This document shows, in pieces, positions 43,759 to 53,590 of a DNA stretch of 64,000 bases. A program made the position numbers and the translations under genes. Within the stretch, counting starts at the first letter, position 1; every line of letters starts with the position of its first letter. The DNA comes from UBA1422 sp041752735 (GTDB lineage Bacteria > Bacillota > Clostridia > Peptostreptococcales > Anaerovoracaceae). The stretch is taken from assembly GCA_041752735.1 (NCBI GenBank), contig JBGSVW010000022.1:1-64000 (forward strand). The letters are read 5' to 3'. Below the pieces are notes generated by a model. That model had not been told where the DNA came from and ran no database searches. It worked only from the letters and a program-made list of their open reading frames with translations.

Positions 43759-44271
43759 ATGAGAATCTTGGGGATTGATCCGGGATATGCCATTTTAGGA
43801 TACGGAATCGTCGATATGATAGGCAATCGCTTCAAGGCTGTTGCGTATGGAGCGGTTACAACAGAGGCCTGCACCGAAATGCCGGACCGGCTCAAACATC
43901 TTTACAGTTCTCTGATGGAGATTATCGCTGAGCATCAACCGGAGGCCGCATCCATCGAAGAATTGTTTTTTAATACCAATACTACAACTGCAATCAATGT
44001 AAGCCAGGCAAGAGGCGTAGCAATACTAGCTTGTATCAATTCGGGTTTGTCTGTGGATGAATATACACCACTTCAAATCAAACAAGCCCTAACCGGAATG
44101 GGTAGAGCGGACAAAGGACAGGTTCAATTCATGGTCAAGAATCTGCTCAAACTCGAAAAAACACCTAAACCGGATGACGTGGCTGACGCGTTAGCAGCAG
44201 CCATCTGCCACGGAAATTCGTCCTGCGCAAAGGAACGTATGTCTAAGGCACTAAATAATAGTAACAAATAG
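43759..44271 (+). CDS. ruvC: Holliday junction endonuclease RuvC
   Basis: 170 residues from ATG 43759 behind AGAGGG; the upstream in-frame codons are basic and unlike the family. Catalytic acids are in GIDPG (D7 region), SIEELFF and PDDVADALA. It cleaves Holliday junctions resolved with RuvAB. First gene of the ruvC-ruvA-ruvB-queA-tgt run. Confidence 0.94.
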   Translation: MRILGIDPGYAILGYGIVDMIGNRFKAVAYGAVTTEACTEMPDRLKHLYSSLMEIIAEHQPEAASIEELFFNTNTTTAINVSQARGVAILACINSGLSVDEYTPLQIKQALTGMGRADKGQVQFMVKNLLKLEKTPKPDDVADALAAAICHGNSSCAKERMSKALNNSNK

Positions 44272-44286
44272 GAGGGCTTTGTATTT

Positions 44287-44892
44287 ATGATCGGATATTT
44301 GATTGGGATTCTAACCATGAAAACAGATACGAGCGTCTTAATTGAAACGGGGGGCATCGGCTATGAGGTCATGACTCCCGGCAACAGCCATATTTTTCTC
44401 GAAAAGGAAGGCTCAGAAGTCAAAGTATATACTGCGATGATCGTTAGAGAAGATGATATCAGTTTGTATGGATTCAGTGACATGACATCTTTGCAACTGT
44501 TCAAAAAACTCATTACAGTAAGTGGTGTTGGTGCTAAAGCTGCTTTATCAATTTTGTCAGCGATGTCTGTGGATGAAATCCGCAAAGCCATTGTCTTTGA
44601 AGATTCAACAATGCTGACGCGTGCTCAGGGAATCGGCAAAAAAACTGCCCAAAGAATTGTACTGGATTTAAAGGATAAGTTGGGTAGCATCACTCATTAC
44701 GATGGAGCTGGTGGAGAATTGAGTTCAGAACTTGTCGGTATTGACGGCAACAACCCCAGAATGGAAGCACTCGCAGCTCTGATTGCCCTAGGTTACTCTA
44801 GAGGTGAAGCCGCTGCTGCGCTGGCAGCCGTGAAGGACAATGACCTGACAACGGAAGCTTATGTCAAGCAATCTCTCAAAAAGCTATTCTAA
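44287..44892 (+). CDS. ruvA: Holliday junction DNA helicase subunit RuvA
   Basis: 201 residues behind AGGAGG. OB domain at the start (MIGYLIGIL), helix-hairpin-helix pair (LITVSGVGAKAALSILS and RAQGIGKKTAQRIVLDLKDK), and the C-terminal RuvB-binding domain (EALAALIALGYSRGEAAAAL). Binds the four-way junction. Confidence 0.95.
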   Translation: MIGYLIGILTMKTDTSVLIETGGIGYEVMTPGNSHIFLEKEGSEVKVYTAMIVREDDISLYGFSDMTSLQLFKKLITVSGVGAKAALSILSAMSVDEIRKAIVFEDSTMLTRAQGIGKKTAQRIVLDLKDKLGSITHYDGAGGELSSELVGIDGNNPRMEALAALIALGYSRGEAAAALAAVKDNDLTTEAYVKQSLKKLF

Positions 44893-44905
44893 GAGAGGAT
44901 GAATT

Positions 44906-45961
44906 ATGGAATTCGAAGAACGGATTACTGCAACACAAAATAACGCTGAAGAAGAAGTCGCGGAGTTAACCTTGCGGCCACAAAACTTCTCTGATTATAT
45001 CGGACAAAAAAATGCAACGGATAATTTAAAGGTCTTTATAGAAGCAGCAAAACGTCGCGGAGAACCTTTGGACCACGTGCTATTTTATGGACCGCCGGGA
45101 TTGGGTAAAACAACCCTGGCAAATATAATTGCCAATGAACTGGGAGTGGATATTCGGATTACAAGCGGTCCGGCCATCGAGCGTGCGGGAGATTTGGCTG
45201 CCATTTTAACAAACTTAAACGAAAACGACGTACTCTTCATCGATGAAATTCACAGACTCAACCGTTCGGTTGAAGAAGTGTTGTATTCCGCCATGGAAGA
45301 CTACGCCCTTGATATCATTATTGGAAAGGGACCTTCTGCCCGTTCTATTCGTTTGGATCTGGCGAAGTTTACTTTGATTGGCGCTACTACCCGAGCCGGC
45401 AGTTTGTCAGCTCCATTGCGGGATAGATTTGGTGTGGTCTGCAAATTCGAAACCTATACGGGTCCGGAACTATGTACAATCATCCGAAGGTCTGCAGGGA
45501 TTTTAGGCATCAAAATTGATGAAGAAAGTTTGGATGAATTAGCGAAAAGATCAAGAGGTACACCCAGAGTAGCCAACCGCCTCCTCAAAAGGGTAAGGGA
45601 TTTTTCCCAGGTAAAAGGAACCGGAGTGGCTGATATGGAGATTACTCGCTCTGCATTGGAAGCACTTGGGGTGGACCCCATGGGGCTTGAGAGTCTGGAT
45701 CGAGAAATTATCAGGGTAATCATCGATCGGTTCAACGGTGGACCTGTGGGCATTGATACCATAGCTGCTGCAATTGGCGAAGAACGTATCACCATAGAGG
45801 ATGTCTATGAACCTTACTTAATACAGATTGGATTTTTAAACAGAACGCAGAAGGGTCGTATGATTTCTCATTTGGCATACCGCCATATAGGACTTGAGCC
45901 GACAGGCGTTGCGCTTATAGATGAACAACTGATGATTGAACAGGACCTGGAGGAGCAATGA
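44906..45961 (+). CDS. ruvB: Holliday junction DNA helicase subunit RuvB
   Basis: 351 residues. Walker A GPPGLGKTT at 62-70, Walker B LFIDEIHRL, the RuvB hallmark GATTRAGSLSAPLRDRFG, and a C-terminal winged helix (GGPVGIDTIAAAIGEERITIEDVYEPYLIQ). Overlaps queA by four bases. Confidence 0.96.
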   Translation: MEFEERITATQNNAEEEVAELTLRPQNFSDYIGQKNATDNLKVFIEAAKRRGEPLDHVLFYGPPGLGKTTLANIIANELGVDIRITSGPAIERAGDLAAILTNLNENDVLFIDEIHRLNRSVEEVLYSAMEDYALDIIIGKGPSARSIRLDLAKFTLIGATTRAGSLSAPLRDRFGVVCKFETYTGPELCTIIRRSAGILGIKIDEESLDELAKRSRGTPRVANRLLKRVRDFSQVKGTGVADMEITRSALEALGVDPMGLESLDREIIRVIIDRFNGGPVGIDTIAAAIGEERITIEDVYEPYLIQIGFLNRTQKGRMISHLAYRHIGLEPTGVALIDEQLMIEQDLEEQ

Positions 45962-46998
45962 GAGTAGACGATTTTGATTATAACTTACCGGATTCACAAA
46001 TTGCCCAAAAGCCTAGCGACAAACGTGATGAATCCCGTTTGTTGATTGTGCACAGAAAAAACCATACCATTGAGCATAAACATTTTTATGACATTATTGA
46101 TTATCTGAAGCCTGGAGACTGCCTTGTGTTGAACAATTCCAAGGTATTGCCTGCCAGGCTTTTTGGAATTAAAGATGGAACCGGAGCAAAAGTAGAATTC
46201 CTTCTGATTAAACGAATAGAGGGAGATTTGTGGCAAACCATGGTTCGACCTGGCAGGAGAATAAAGCCGGGTGATGTAGTGGAATTTGGACCTGGTTTCT
46301 CCGCAATAGTCAAAGACTTTGGAGACCAAGGAACCCGGATAGTGGAATTTCGTTATGAGGGGCTATTTATGGAGCGCTTAGAAGAGTTTGGTACTATGCC
46401 ACTCCCGCCATATATTGAGAGACCTACCACTGCCGAAGATCATGAACGATATCAAACCGTTTATTGTGAGCCTGAAGGCTCTGTTGCAGCACCCACAGCC
46501 GGTCTTCATTTCACACAGGAGCTTCTCCAAAAAATCAAGGAACGTGGTATACATGTGACATATGTGACATTACATGTAGGTATTGGCACATTCAGACCTG
46601 TGAAAGCAAAAAGAGTAGAAGATCATGAAATGCACTTTGAAGAATTTGAGATTCCCGAGGAAACAGCGAGATTAATCAATGAAACAAAGAAGAATGGTGG
46701 CAGAATAATATCTGTTGGCACTACCTCTTCCCGAACCCTCGAAAGTGGTGCAATTCGTGATGATCTGGGTGCATGGAGGGTAGAAGCAGGAAGTGGTAGT
46801 ACAGGAATCTTCATTTATCCCGGATATGAATTCAAAATTGTAGATGCCTTAATTACCAATTTCCATTTACCAAAATCTACATTGTTAATGCTGGTAAGTG
46901 CACTTTATAACAGGGAGAAGATGCTTGAGATTTATCAGGAGGCTATTGACATGGAGTATCGTTTCTTTAGCTATGGAGATGCCATGTTTATTGAATAA
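45958..46998 (+). CDS. queA: S-adenosylmethionine:tRNA ribosyltransferase-isomerase
   Basis: 346 residues, normal length. Builds epoxyqueuosine on tRNA. Seen: FDYNLPDSQIAQKPSDKRDESRLL opening (split DYNLPDSQIAQ and KRDESRLL), GTMPLPPYI, and AAPTAGLHFT. Coupled to ruvB and followed by tgt, forming the queuosine pair. Confidence 0.96.
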   Translation: MRVDDFDYNLPDSQIAQKPSDKRDESRLLIVHRKNHTIEHKHFYDIIDYLKPGDCLVLNNSKVLPARLFGIKDGTGAKVEFLLIKRIEGDLWQTMVRPGRRIKPGDVVEFGPGFSAIVKDFGDQGTRIVEFRYEGLFMERLEEFGTMPLPPYIERPTTAEDHERYQTVYCEPEGSVAAPTAGLHFTQELLQKIKERGIHVTYVTLHVGIGTFRPVKAKRVEDHEMHFEEFEIPEETARLINETKKNGGRIISVGTTSSRTLESGAIRDDLGAWRVEAGSGSTGIFIYPGYEFKIVDALITNFHLPKSTLLMLVSALYNREKMLEIYQEAIDMEYRFFSYGDAMFIE

Positions 46999-47055
46999 CC
47001 TTAAAAATCATAAATTAAACCAGATGAAGCAAATATAGAAAGAGAAAGTGAAAAA

Positions 47056-48171
47056 ATGAAACATGCAGTTACATATCGACTGCTTTCCAAAGATGGGAAA
47101 GCCAGACGAGGAATCATAAGCACCCCCCACGGCGAAATTCAAACACCAGTGTTCATGCCGGTTGGGACTGCGGCAACTGTAAAGGCTATGAGACCGGAAG
47201 AGGTTGAGGCGTTAGGGGCTCAAATCATTCTTTCCAATACATATCACCTATACTTAAGACCCGGCCATGAAATTATCCGTGAGGCTGGTGGATTGCATAA
47301 ATTTATGAATTGGAACAAACCCATTCTCACCGACAGTGGTGGATTTCAAGTATTCAGCCTTGGGGATTTGCGCAAAATAACAGAAGAGGGTGTAACGTTT
47401 GCCTCTCATATCGATGGATCGAAACACATGTTTACACCAGAAAAATCTATGGAAGTTCAAAATGCTCTGGGCTCAGACATTATCATGGCTTTTGATGAAT
47501 GTGCACCATATCCTGCAGATCGAGAGTACGTTGTACCATCTATGGAGCGAACAACCCGGTGGTTGGAACGTTGCAAAGAAGCGCATCATAACATTGAACA
47601 ACAATCACTTTTCGGTATTATGCAAGGGGGAATGTACGAGGACCTACGTAAAATCAGCGCGAAGGCGATTGTAGATATGGACCTACCGGGATATGCCATT
47701 GGTGGGCTTAGTGTAGGGGAACCCAAGGAATTAATGTGCCAGGTGCTGGATTATTGTGTGGATTATCTGCCGGAAGACAAGCCTAGATATTTAATGGGCG
47801 TTGGTACGCCGGATTATTTGTTCGAAGGTGTAGAGCGTGGCGTTGATATGTTTGATTGTGTGCTACCTACTCGTCTTGCCAGAAATGGTGCAGCGTTGAC
47901 ATCAATCGGACAGCTTAATATCAAGAATGCAAAATACGAAAGAGATTTCACACCTCTGGATCCCAATTGTGGCTGCTACACATGTCAAAACTATAGCAGG
48001 GCATATTTGAGGCATCTATACAAGGGTGATGAAATTCTGTCGTCAATGTTGCTTTCCAACCACAATCTATATTTTCTTGTTAATACCATGAAAAAAATTC
48101 AAACTGCCATAGAAGAAGGCCGTTTTCAGCAGTACAAAAGGGAATTCTATGAGCAGTATGGATATCTATAA
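47056..48171 (+). CDS. tgt: tRNA-guanine transglycosylase
   Basis: 371 residues. Exchanges G34 for preQ1 in tRNA. Catalytic Asp in DSGGFQVFSL (near 92), second Asp region with FDECAPYP, the nucleophile loop GVDMFDCVLPTRLARNG, and the zinc site CGCYTCQ...H. Starts behind GAAAGTG. Overlaps the YczE-like gene. Confidence 0.95.
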   Translation: MKHAVTYRLLSKDGKARRGIISTPHGEIQTPVFMPVGTAATVKAMRPEEVEALGAQIILSNTYHLYLRPGHEIIREAGGLHKFMNWNKPILTDSGGFQVFSLGDLRKITEEGVTFASHIDGSKHMFTPEKSMEVQNALGSDIIMAFDECAPYPADREYVVPSMERTTRWLERCKEAHHNIEQQSLFGIMQGGMYEDLRKISAKAIVDMDLPGYAIGGLSVGEPKELMCQVLDYCVDYLPEDKPRYLMGVGTPDYLFEGVERGVDMFDCVLPTRLARNGAALTSIGQLNIKNAKYERDFTPLDPNCGCYTCQNYSRAYLRHLYKGDEILSSMLLSNHNLYFLVNTMKKIQTAIEEGRFQQYKREFYEQYGYL

Positions 48172-48823
48172 ATTAAAGCGCGGATTATATATTCGCCTGT
48201 TGCGTCTAATTTTTGGATTGTTCCTTTATGCGTTGGGAATTGTTGTTACGCTAAAGGCTCATGTGGGATTCGCGCCGTGGGATGTTTTGCATGTGGGACT
48301 TGCCAAGACTGCAGGCATGACCATTGGTTTGGCATCAATTTTGGTTGGCATCCTGATTGTGGCTGTGGCATTTTTTCTGGGAGAAAAACTTGGGGTCGGA
48401 ACAGTGCTGAATATGATTTTAATTGGCGTATTTCTCGACTTGATTCTGAAACTGAATGTGATTCCGGTAATGAACAGTTTTCTCACCGGTGTTATTATAT
48501 TAATTGTGGGATTGTTTATTATCTCCCTAGCCACTTATTTTTATATTGGTTCCGGCTTTGGTGCAGGACCCCGAGACAGTCTGATGGTGGCGCTGGCACG
48601 AAAAACAAAATTACCCATTGGCTTATGCCGTGGAACCATTGAAGTGATTGCCGTAGTAGTCGGTTGGAAGCTCGGTGGAATGGTGGGCATTGGAACAGTT
48701 ATTGCGGCATTCGCCATAGGCATTTGTATACAGATCACTTTTCGCCTACTCAAATTCGATGCAAAAAAAGTGGATCACCAAACGTTGGCAGGAACATACA
48801 AAGAACTTTTCCACAACAGTTAA
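48149..48823 (+). CDS. YczE/YyaS/YitT-like membrane protein
   Basis: 224 residues, overlapping tgt by 23 bases; an alternative ATG at 48158 would shorten the overlap. Five or six hydrophobic segments. The pattern LRLIFGLFLYALGIVVTLKAHVGFAPWDVLH and YIGSGFGAGPRDSLMV (shown in part) fits the DUF161/YczE family of membrane proteins of unknown function. Present in many Firmicutes. Confidence 0.8.
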   Translation: MSSMDIYKLKRGLYIRLLRLIFGLFLYALGIVVTLKAHVGFAPWDVLHVGLAKTAGMTIGLASILVGILIVAVAFFLGEKLGVGTVLNMILIGVFLDLILKLNVIPVMNSFLTGVIILIVGLFIISLATYFYIGSGFGAGPRDSLMVALARKTKLPIGLCRGTIEVIAVVVGWKLGGMVGIGTVIAAFAIGICIQITFRLLKFDAKKVDHQTLAGTYKELFHNS

Positions 48824-48873
48824 ATCAAAGCAACAAAATACTTTATCAATCATGCGAAAGAAAGACGGACAAT

Positions 48874-50022
48874 ATGGAACTATGTAAACACACAGAATGG
48901 TGTGGCGGTTGCCTGTACCAAGGGATGCCCTATGAAGAGCAACTTCATTTAAAAGAGTTGGAAATCAAAAAACTCTTAGAAGAAAATAACATTGTAACAA
49001 AAGTGTTTGCTTCTATTGTAGGAAGCCCGTCTTGTTATCAGTACAGAAACAAAATGGAGTACACTTTTGGCGATCTGGTAAAAGATGGTCCTATGACATT
49101 GGGGATGCACCGGAAGGGCAATTTCATGTCCGTCGTCACTGTTGAAGCTTGCCAGTTAGTTCATGAAGATTTCAATTTTGTGTTGGATGCCACTCTGGAA
49201 TTTTGTAAGCCGTATCCCAAATATCACAAAAAACAGCACACCGGTTTGCTAAGAAATTTAATTTTGCGCAGAGGTGTCAGAACCGGAGAATTATTAGTAA
49301 ATATTGTGACTTCCAGTGAACCTGGATTTGATGAAGAAGGATTTGTTGCTATGCTCCTGGCTTTGCCTGTTTCCAGCAGCATTGTAGGTATTCTTCGTAC
49401 GATAAATGATGGTGTTTCCGATGCTGTAAACTGCGATGAGTTGAAAACCCTTTATGGTCGTGATTTTTACTTAGAAAAAATTATGGGGCTGGATTTTCAA
49501 GTCAGTGCATTTTCATTTTTTCAATCCAATGTGGAAGCGGCAGAAGCCTTATACCATGAGGCATTAAACTTGATAACTGATCTGGAGGGAAAGGTTGCTT
49601 TTGATTTGTTCTGCGGTACGGGCACCATTGCGCAAGCTATGGCCAAACAGGCAAAAGAGACCATCGGCATAGAACTTGTTGAAGAAGCGGTAGCGGCAGC
49701 AAAAGAAAATGCGTTACGAAATGGATTGATGAATTGCACTTTTTTAGCTGGAGATGTATTTGCTGTATTAGAAACCATATCGATGAAACCAGATGTTATT
49801 GTTATGGATCCACCCAGAATGGGTGTGCGAGAGAAGGCTTTGGATAAAATCATAGATTATGGTGTGAAAGAAATTATCTATATTTCATGCAATCCCAAAA
49901 CACTTGTGCAGAATCTTGTTCAATTACAAGGTAGGGGATATCAAGTGGAATACCTTAGACCATTCGACAATTTTCCATTTACCAAACATATTGAGGCTAT
50001 TGTTCAATTAAAAAGAAAATAA
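48874..50022 (+). CDS. 23S rRNA m5U methyltransferase (RumA/RlmCD-like)
   Basis: 382 residues from ATG 48874; a longer frame lies in the preceding gene. N-terminal iron-sulfur-type cysteines (C4, C10, C13). SAM-binding motif FDLFCGTGTIAQ, then VMDPPRMGV, and the catalytic Cys in ISCNPKTL. It methylates U747 and/or U1939-type positions. The TRAM domain typical of longer relatives is absent, so it is of the compact subgroup. Confidence 0.88.
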   Translation: MELCKHTEWCGGCLYQGMPYEEQLHLKELEIKKLLEENNIVTKVFASIVGSPSCYQYRNKMEYTFGDLVKDGPMTLGMHRKGNFMSVVTVEACQLVHEDFNFVLDATLEFCKPYPKYHKKQHTGLLRNLILRRGVRTGELLVNIVTSSEPGFDEEGFVAMLLALPVSSSIVGILRTINDGVSDAVNCDELKTLYGRDFYLEKIMGLDFQVSAFSFFQSNVEAAEALYHEALNLITDLEGKVAFDLFCGTGTIAQAMAKQAKETIGIELVEEAVAAAKENALRNGLMNCTFLAGDVFAVLETISMKPDVIVMDPPRMGVREKALDKIIDYGVKEIIYISCNPKTLVQNLVQLQGRGYQVEYLRPFDNFPFTKHIEAIVQLKRK

Positions 50023-50040
50023 AAATACGAGGGATCAACA

Positions 50041-50766
50041 ATGCTAATAATCAATAACCTATGCAAAACCTATAAAGGTGGAAAAAGAGCTGTCGACCAT
50101 CTTTCCATTCATGTGGAAGCAGGAGATATCTTTGGCTTCATAGGACATAATGGTGCAGGAAAGAGTACGACCATTAAAGCTGTGGTTGGGGTTCTTGATT
50201 TTGAAGAAGGTGAGATTCTGATCCAGGGGCATTCCATCAAAACTGAACCATTACGATGCAAACAGCAAATTGCGTATATACCCGACAGTCCTGATTTGTA
50301 TGAGCATTTGACAGGAATCCAATATTTAAACTTTATTGCAGACATTTTTGGCATTCCATCTACCATCCGTCAAGAAAAAATTACTAAATATTCGGATGCC
50401 TTTGAACTCACTGGAAATCTGGGTGACCTAATTTCTTCGTATTCCCATGGGATGAAACAAAAACTTTCTTTGATTTCTGCAATGACTCACGACCCGAAAC
50501 TACTCGTTTTGGATGAACCCTTTGTGGGACTCGATCCGAAAGCTTCCGCTACCTTAAAGAAAATTATGCATGAGCTATGCGACAATGGCAGTGCGATTTT
50601 TTTCTCCACCCATGTGCTGGATGTCGCACAAAAGTTGTGCAACAAAGTAGCCATGATTTCTCAAGGGAAACTGGCTTTTGCTGGTACAATGGAAGCGCTA
50701 CTGGAGGAGAAAGCCGGTGGTTCGTTGGAAGAAGTATATTTAGACATTGTTAACAAACAGGAATAG
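50041..50766 (+). CDS. ABC transporter ATP-binding protein
   Basis: 241 residues. Walker A GHNGAGKST at about 35-43, signature SYSHGMKQKLSL, Walker B LLVLDEPFVGLDP, and a switch His in STHVLDV. It pairs with the permease that starts ten bases downstream to form an ABC-2 type exporter. Substrate unknown; bacitracin-, lantibiotic- or heme-type exporters look similar. Confidence 0.92.
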   Translation: MLIINNLCKTYKGGKRAVDHLSIHVEAGDIFGFIGHNGAGKSTTIKAVVGVLDFEEGEILIQGHSIKTEPLRCKQQIAYIPDSPDLYEHLTGIQYLNFIADIFGIPSTIRQEKITKYSDAFELTGNLGDLISSYSHGMKQKLSLISAMTHDPKLLVLDEPFVGLDPKASATLKKIMHELCDNGSAIFFSTHVLDVAQKLCNKVAMISQGKLAFAGTMEALLEEKAGGSLEEVYLDIVNKQE

Positions 50767-50776
50767 GGAAGAAAAG

Positions 50777-52447
50777 GTGAATATACAAGGAATAATATCG
50801 CGTAATACACACAAGGCAAATCCTAGTCCGGGTTTGCTATTGTTCAAGAATCGATTAATGGCACAGGTGGGCATTAACGTTTTTCGGTATGAAAAGGTTG
50901 CCGGCAAAAGAAGAATGAAGATGATCGTTACAATCATAATTGCTATTTGCTTGTTTGCTTTTGTAACGTATTGCGGTTTGGCCGCCTATGCATATGCCTA
51001 TTTGGGAATGTCAGAATTAATTCCAGGCATAGCCATGGTTATAAGTAGTCTCATTTCTCTTTTCTTCACTATTTTTAAAGCTAACGGTGATCTTTTTGCA
51101 TTTTCCGATTATGAGAAAGTGCTTTCTTTGCCAATTCCAATCAGAACTGTCATTTACAGCAGACTTGCAAATATGTATTTTTGGAATACAGTTATCGCCA
51201 CACTTGTGATGATCCCTATGGGAGTGGTGTATGGGATATTTGTGAAACCATCGCTGGAGATATACATTTTATGGATTGCCGGCATTTTCGTAGTTTGCCT
51301 GATTCCAACAATCCTTGCATCGTTTATTGGCGCATTAATTACAGCCATTGCATCAAAGTTTCGTTATGCAAGTGCTGTGTCAAGTATCCTGGGAATCGGA
51401 TTTGTTATAGCGTTGATGGTTTCGTCCATGATGTTGTCAACAGCAGATGCCGGACTTGATAAACTGGTGAACACACAAACCGGAGAAGTAGACCTTTCTG
51501 CTATCTCGGCTTTGATACCAGCTATTTCAGATAGTATGAATCAGATTTATCCACCGGTAGAACTTTTTACGGATGCAATTGTTGAACATAATACAGTTTC
51601 ATTTTTTATTATGGTGGTTATTTCAGTAATTTTATATGGCACATTCGCAAGTCTTTTGTCACTTAAATATAGAGAAATCAATTCGGCTTTGACTTCCCAT
51701 GTAAGCAGGGCCGATTATAAGATGGAAACGCTACGACAGGGGAGCATGCGGAAGGCATTATACAAAAAAACCATCATGAGAATCTTAAAATCATCGATAT
51801 GTGCCACCAATCTTTTAATTGGCTGTATCCTTGCGGTATTATTGGCGATTGCAATGGTTGTTATTGGACCGGAAAAAGTTTTGGAAGGATTTGACGCAAC
51901 AGCTTCCATGGAGATTATCCATAATGTAGCAGGCTACGTATTGGCGGCTGTAATCAGCATGACGAATACGGCAGCAGTCTCTCTTGCTTTGGAAGGCAAG
52001 AATATTTGGTTGATTAAATCCCTGCCAATTCCACCCAAGGTCCTATATGATAGTTATTTATTGACCAATCTTACTTTTACAATACCTACTGCATTAATCT
52101 GTGGTGTATTGTTTAGTATTGCTTTAAAAGCCAGCCTTGTTACAACATTTATCATCATTACATTGCCGTTGGCATTTTCATCCTTATCCGCAGTGATGGG
52201 CATATTTATTGGCAACCGTATGGCATTTTATGATTGGCAGGAAGAAACACATCTGGTGAAACAGAGCTTAATGAGTATTACCGGAATGCTGGGAGGACTT
52301 GTTATTATCGCATTATTTGGTGCACTTGCCACCTTAGAAATTATTCCAATAGAATCAAAATATATTTCTATAATTTTCATAATATTGTTTCTAATAGGTT
52401 CAGTTATGATATATTTAAAAGAAAGTAACCGACCGATAAAAGAATAA
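50777..52447 (+). CDS. ABC-2-type exporter permease
   Basis: 556 residues from GTG 50777 behind AAGAAAAGG. About 14 hydrophobic segments: six near the N terminus up to residue 260 and a second block from 340, suggesting a duplicated permease. No nucleotide-binding motif. Cotranscribed with the ATPase at 50041. Family resembles large clostridial export permeases of unknown substrate. Confidence 0.85.
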   Translation: MNIQGIISRNTHKANPSPGLLLFKNRLMAQVGINVFRYEKVAGKRRMKMIVTIIIAICLFAFVTYCGLAAYAYAYLGMSELIPGIAMVISSLISLFFTIFKANGDLFAFSDYEKVLSLPIPIRTVIYSRLANMYFWNTVIATLVMIPMGVVYGIFVKPSLEIYILWIAGIFVVCLIPTILASFIGALITAIASKFRYASAVSSILGIGFVIALMVSSMMLSTADAGLDKLVNTQTGEVDLSAISALIPAISDSMNQIYPPVELFTDAIVEHNTVSFFIMVVISVILYGTFASLLSLKYREINSALTSHVSRADYKMETLRQGSMRKALYKKTIMRILKSSICATNLLIGCILAVLLAIAMVVIGPEKVLEGFDATASMEIIHNVAGYVLAAVISMTNTAAVSLALEGKNIWLIKSLPIPPKVLYDSYLLTNLTFTIPTALICGVLFSIALKASLVTTFIIITLPLAFSSLSAVMGIFIGNRMAFYDWQEETHLVKQSLMSITGMLGGLVIIALFGALATLEIIPIESKYISIIFIILFLIGSVMIYLKESNRPIKE

Positions 52448-52460
52448 AAGGAGAAACTTA

Positions 52461-52925
52461 ATGAGCTGTAGAGAAAAAACGATTTCAATCAGTGAAATCA
52501 TGATGCCGAATCAGGCAAATGTGGCAGGAAATGTACATGGTGGTGTCATTATGCATATGATGGATACGACTGCATGGACAGCTGCCATCAAATATGCCCG
52601 CTCTCAAGCAGTAACAGCCAGAGTTGACGAACTTCAATTTCACAGACCGGTTTATGTGGGAAATCTGGTTACCTGTACAGCAACCATTGCATATGTGGGT
52701 AATACAACGATGGAGGTCAAGGTTACTACTGAAGTAGAAGATTTGTTAGGCGACGATCCGGAGCCAAAAGTGGCGCTAACCGGGTTTTTTACAATGGTAG
52801 CCATGGGAAAAGACGGAAAACCCAGTAAGGTAGAACCGTTAACCTTGGTAACTGAGGATGAAATAAAGCTCCACCGAGAAGCGGAAGAGAGAAGAGCCTA
52901 CTACAAGGCACGTTTGAACAAATAG
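52461..52925 (+). CDS. Acyl-CoA thioesterase (YkhA-like hotdog fold)
   Basis: 154 residues behind AAAGGAG. Motif MMPNQANVAGNVHGGVIMHMMD places the hotdog HGG helix and the catalytic Asp (split MMPNQANVAGN and VHGGVIMHMMD). Hydrolyses acyl-CoA thioesters. Probably cotranscribed with the exporter but functionally separate. Confidence 0.88.
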   Translation: MSCREKTISISEIMMPNQANVAGNVHGGVIMHMMDTTAWTAAIKYARSQAVTARVDELQFHRPVYVGNLVTCTATIAYVGNTTMEVKVTTEVEDLLGDDPEPKVALTGFFTMVAMGKDGKPSKVEPLTLVTEDEIKLHREAEERRAYYKARLNK

Positions 52926-52958
52926 TCATTAAACCAGAAAGAATGAAGGAGTAAGAGA

Positions 52959-53582
52959 ATGAAAAAGACCATTATGAATTTGGCGAAAATAATGCCTGTG
53001 TTGATGCTTATGGTACTCCTGGCAGCATGTGGTAAAGGGGAGGAACAAAAGTCCTATGATACCGTCAAATTACTACAGAGTGGCAACTATTACTACGAAG
53101 GAACATTTTATGACGGCAGCGACCTGGATGGATACACTATCAAGTTAGGAGTCAAAGGGTCTGAGTTTGCCATTGCTTTTACCGATCAGCAAGGCTCTGA
53201 GCTTGGCAGAAGTGTAAATGTCGAAGGGAAAGGGTATTACGTTGATGCGGCTTCCAAACAATACTCCAGAGATACCTATTACGATGATGTCACCTTTTCC
53301 TATTCCGATCTGAAATTCATTGAAAGCGGCGATGCGACCATCCCGGCACTTGTCGGTGTAGTCGATGAAGAACTATATTTTGAAAAATATGAAGCCACTT
53401 ATGGTTCTGTAACCGGTGTGATGCGTTTCTTCTTCAAAGAAGACATGTTATTTGCGATTCAAGAAGATTTTATTGATGCAACCGGTGTCGAAATCAGTGA
53501 AGTTGTTATCATCAATAAAATATCCTCTGTGACTCCAAAAGATTGGTTCGGAATCCCAGAGGATTATACAGAATCTAATTAA
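52959..53582 (+). CDS. Lipoprotein of unknown function
   Basis: 207 residues with a lipoprotein signal peptide (lipobox LLAAC at about 20-24), so membrane-anchored outside. The rest is beta-rich (YYYEGTFYDGSDLDGYTIKLG, FYYDDVTFSYSDL-like strands) and soluble; I recognise no family. It ends eight bases before the convergent PepD-like lipoprotein gene, and no terminator is visible between them. Confidence 0.75.
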   Translation: MKKTIMNLAKIMPVLMLMVLLAACGKGEEQKSYDTVKLLQSGNYYYEGTFYDGSDLDGYTIKLGVKGSEFAIAFTDQQGSELGRSVNVEGKGYYVDAASKQYSRDTYYDDVTFSYSDLKFIESGDATIPALVGVVDEELYFEKYEATYGSVTGVMRFFFKEDMLFAIQEDFIDATGVEISEVVIINKISSVTPKDWFGIPEDYTESN

Positions 53583-53590
53583 TTGTCTAT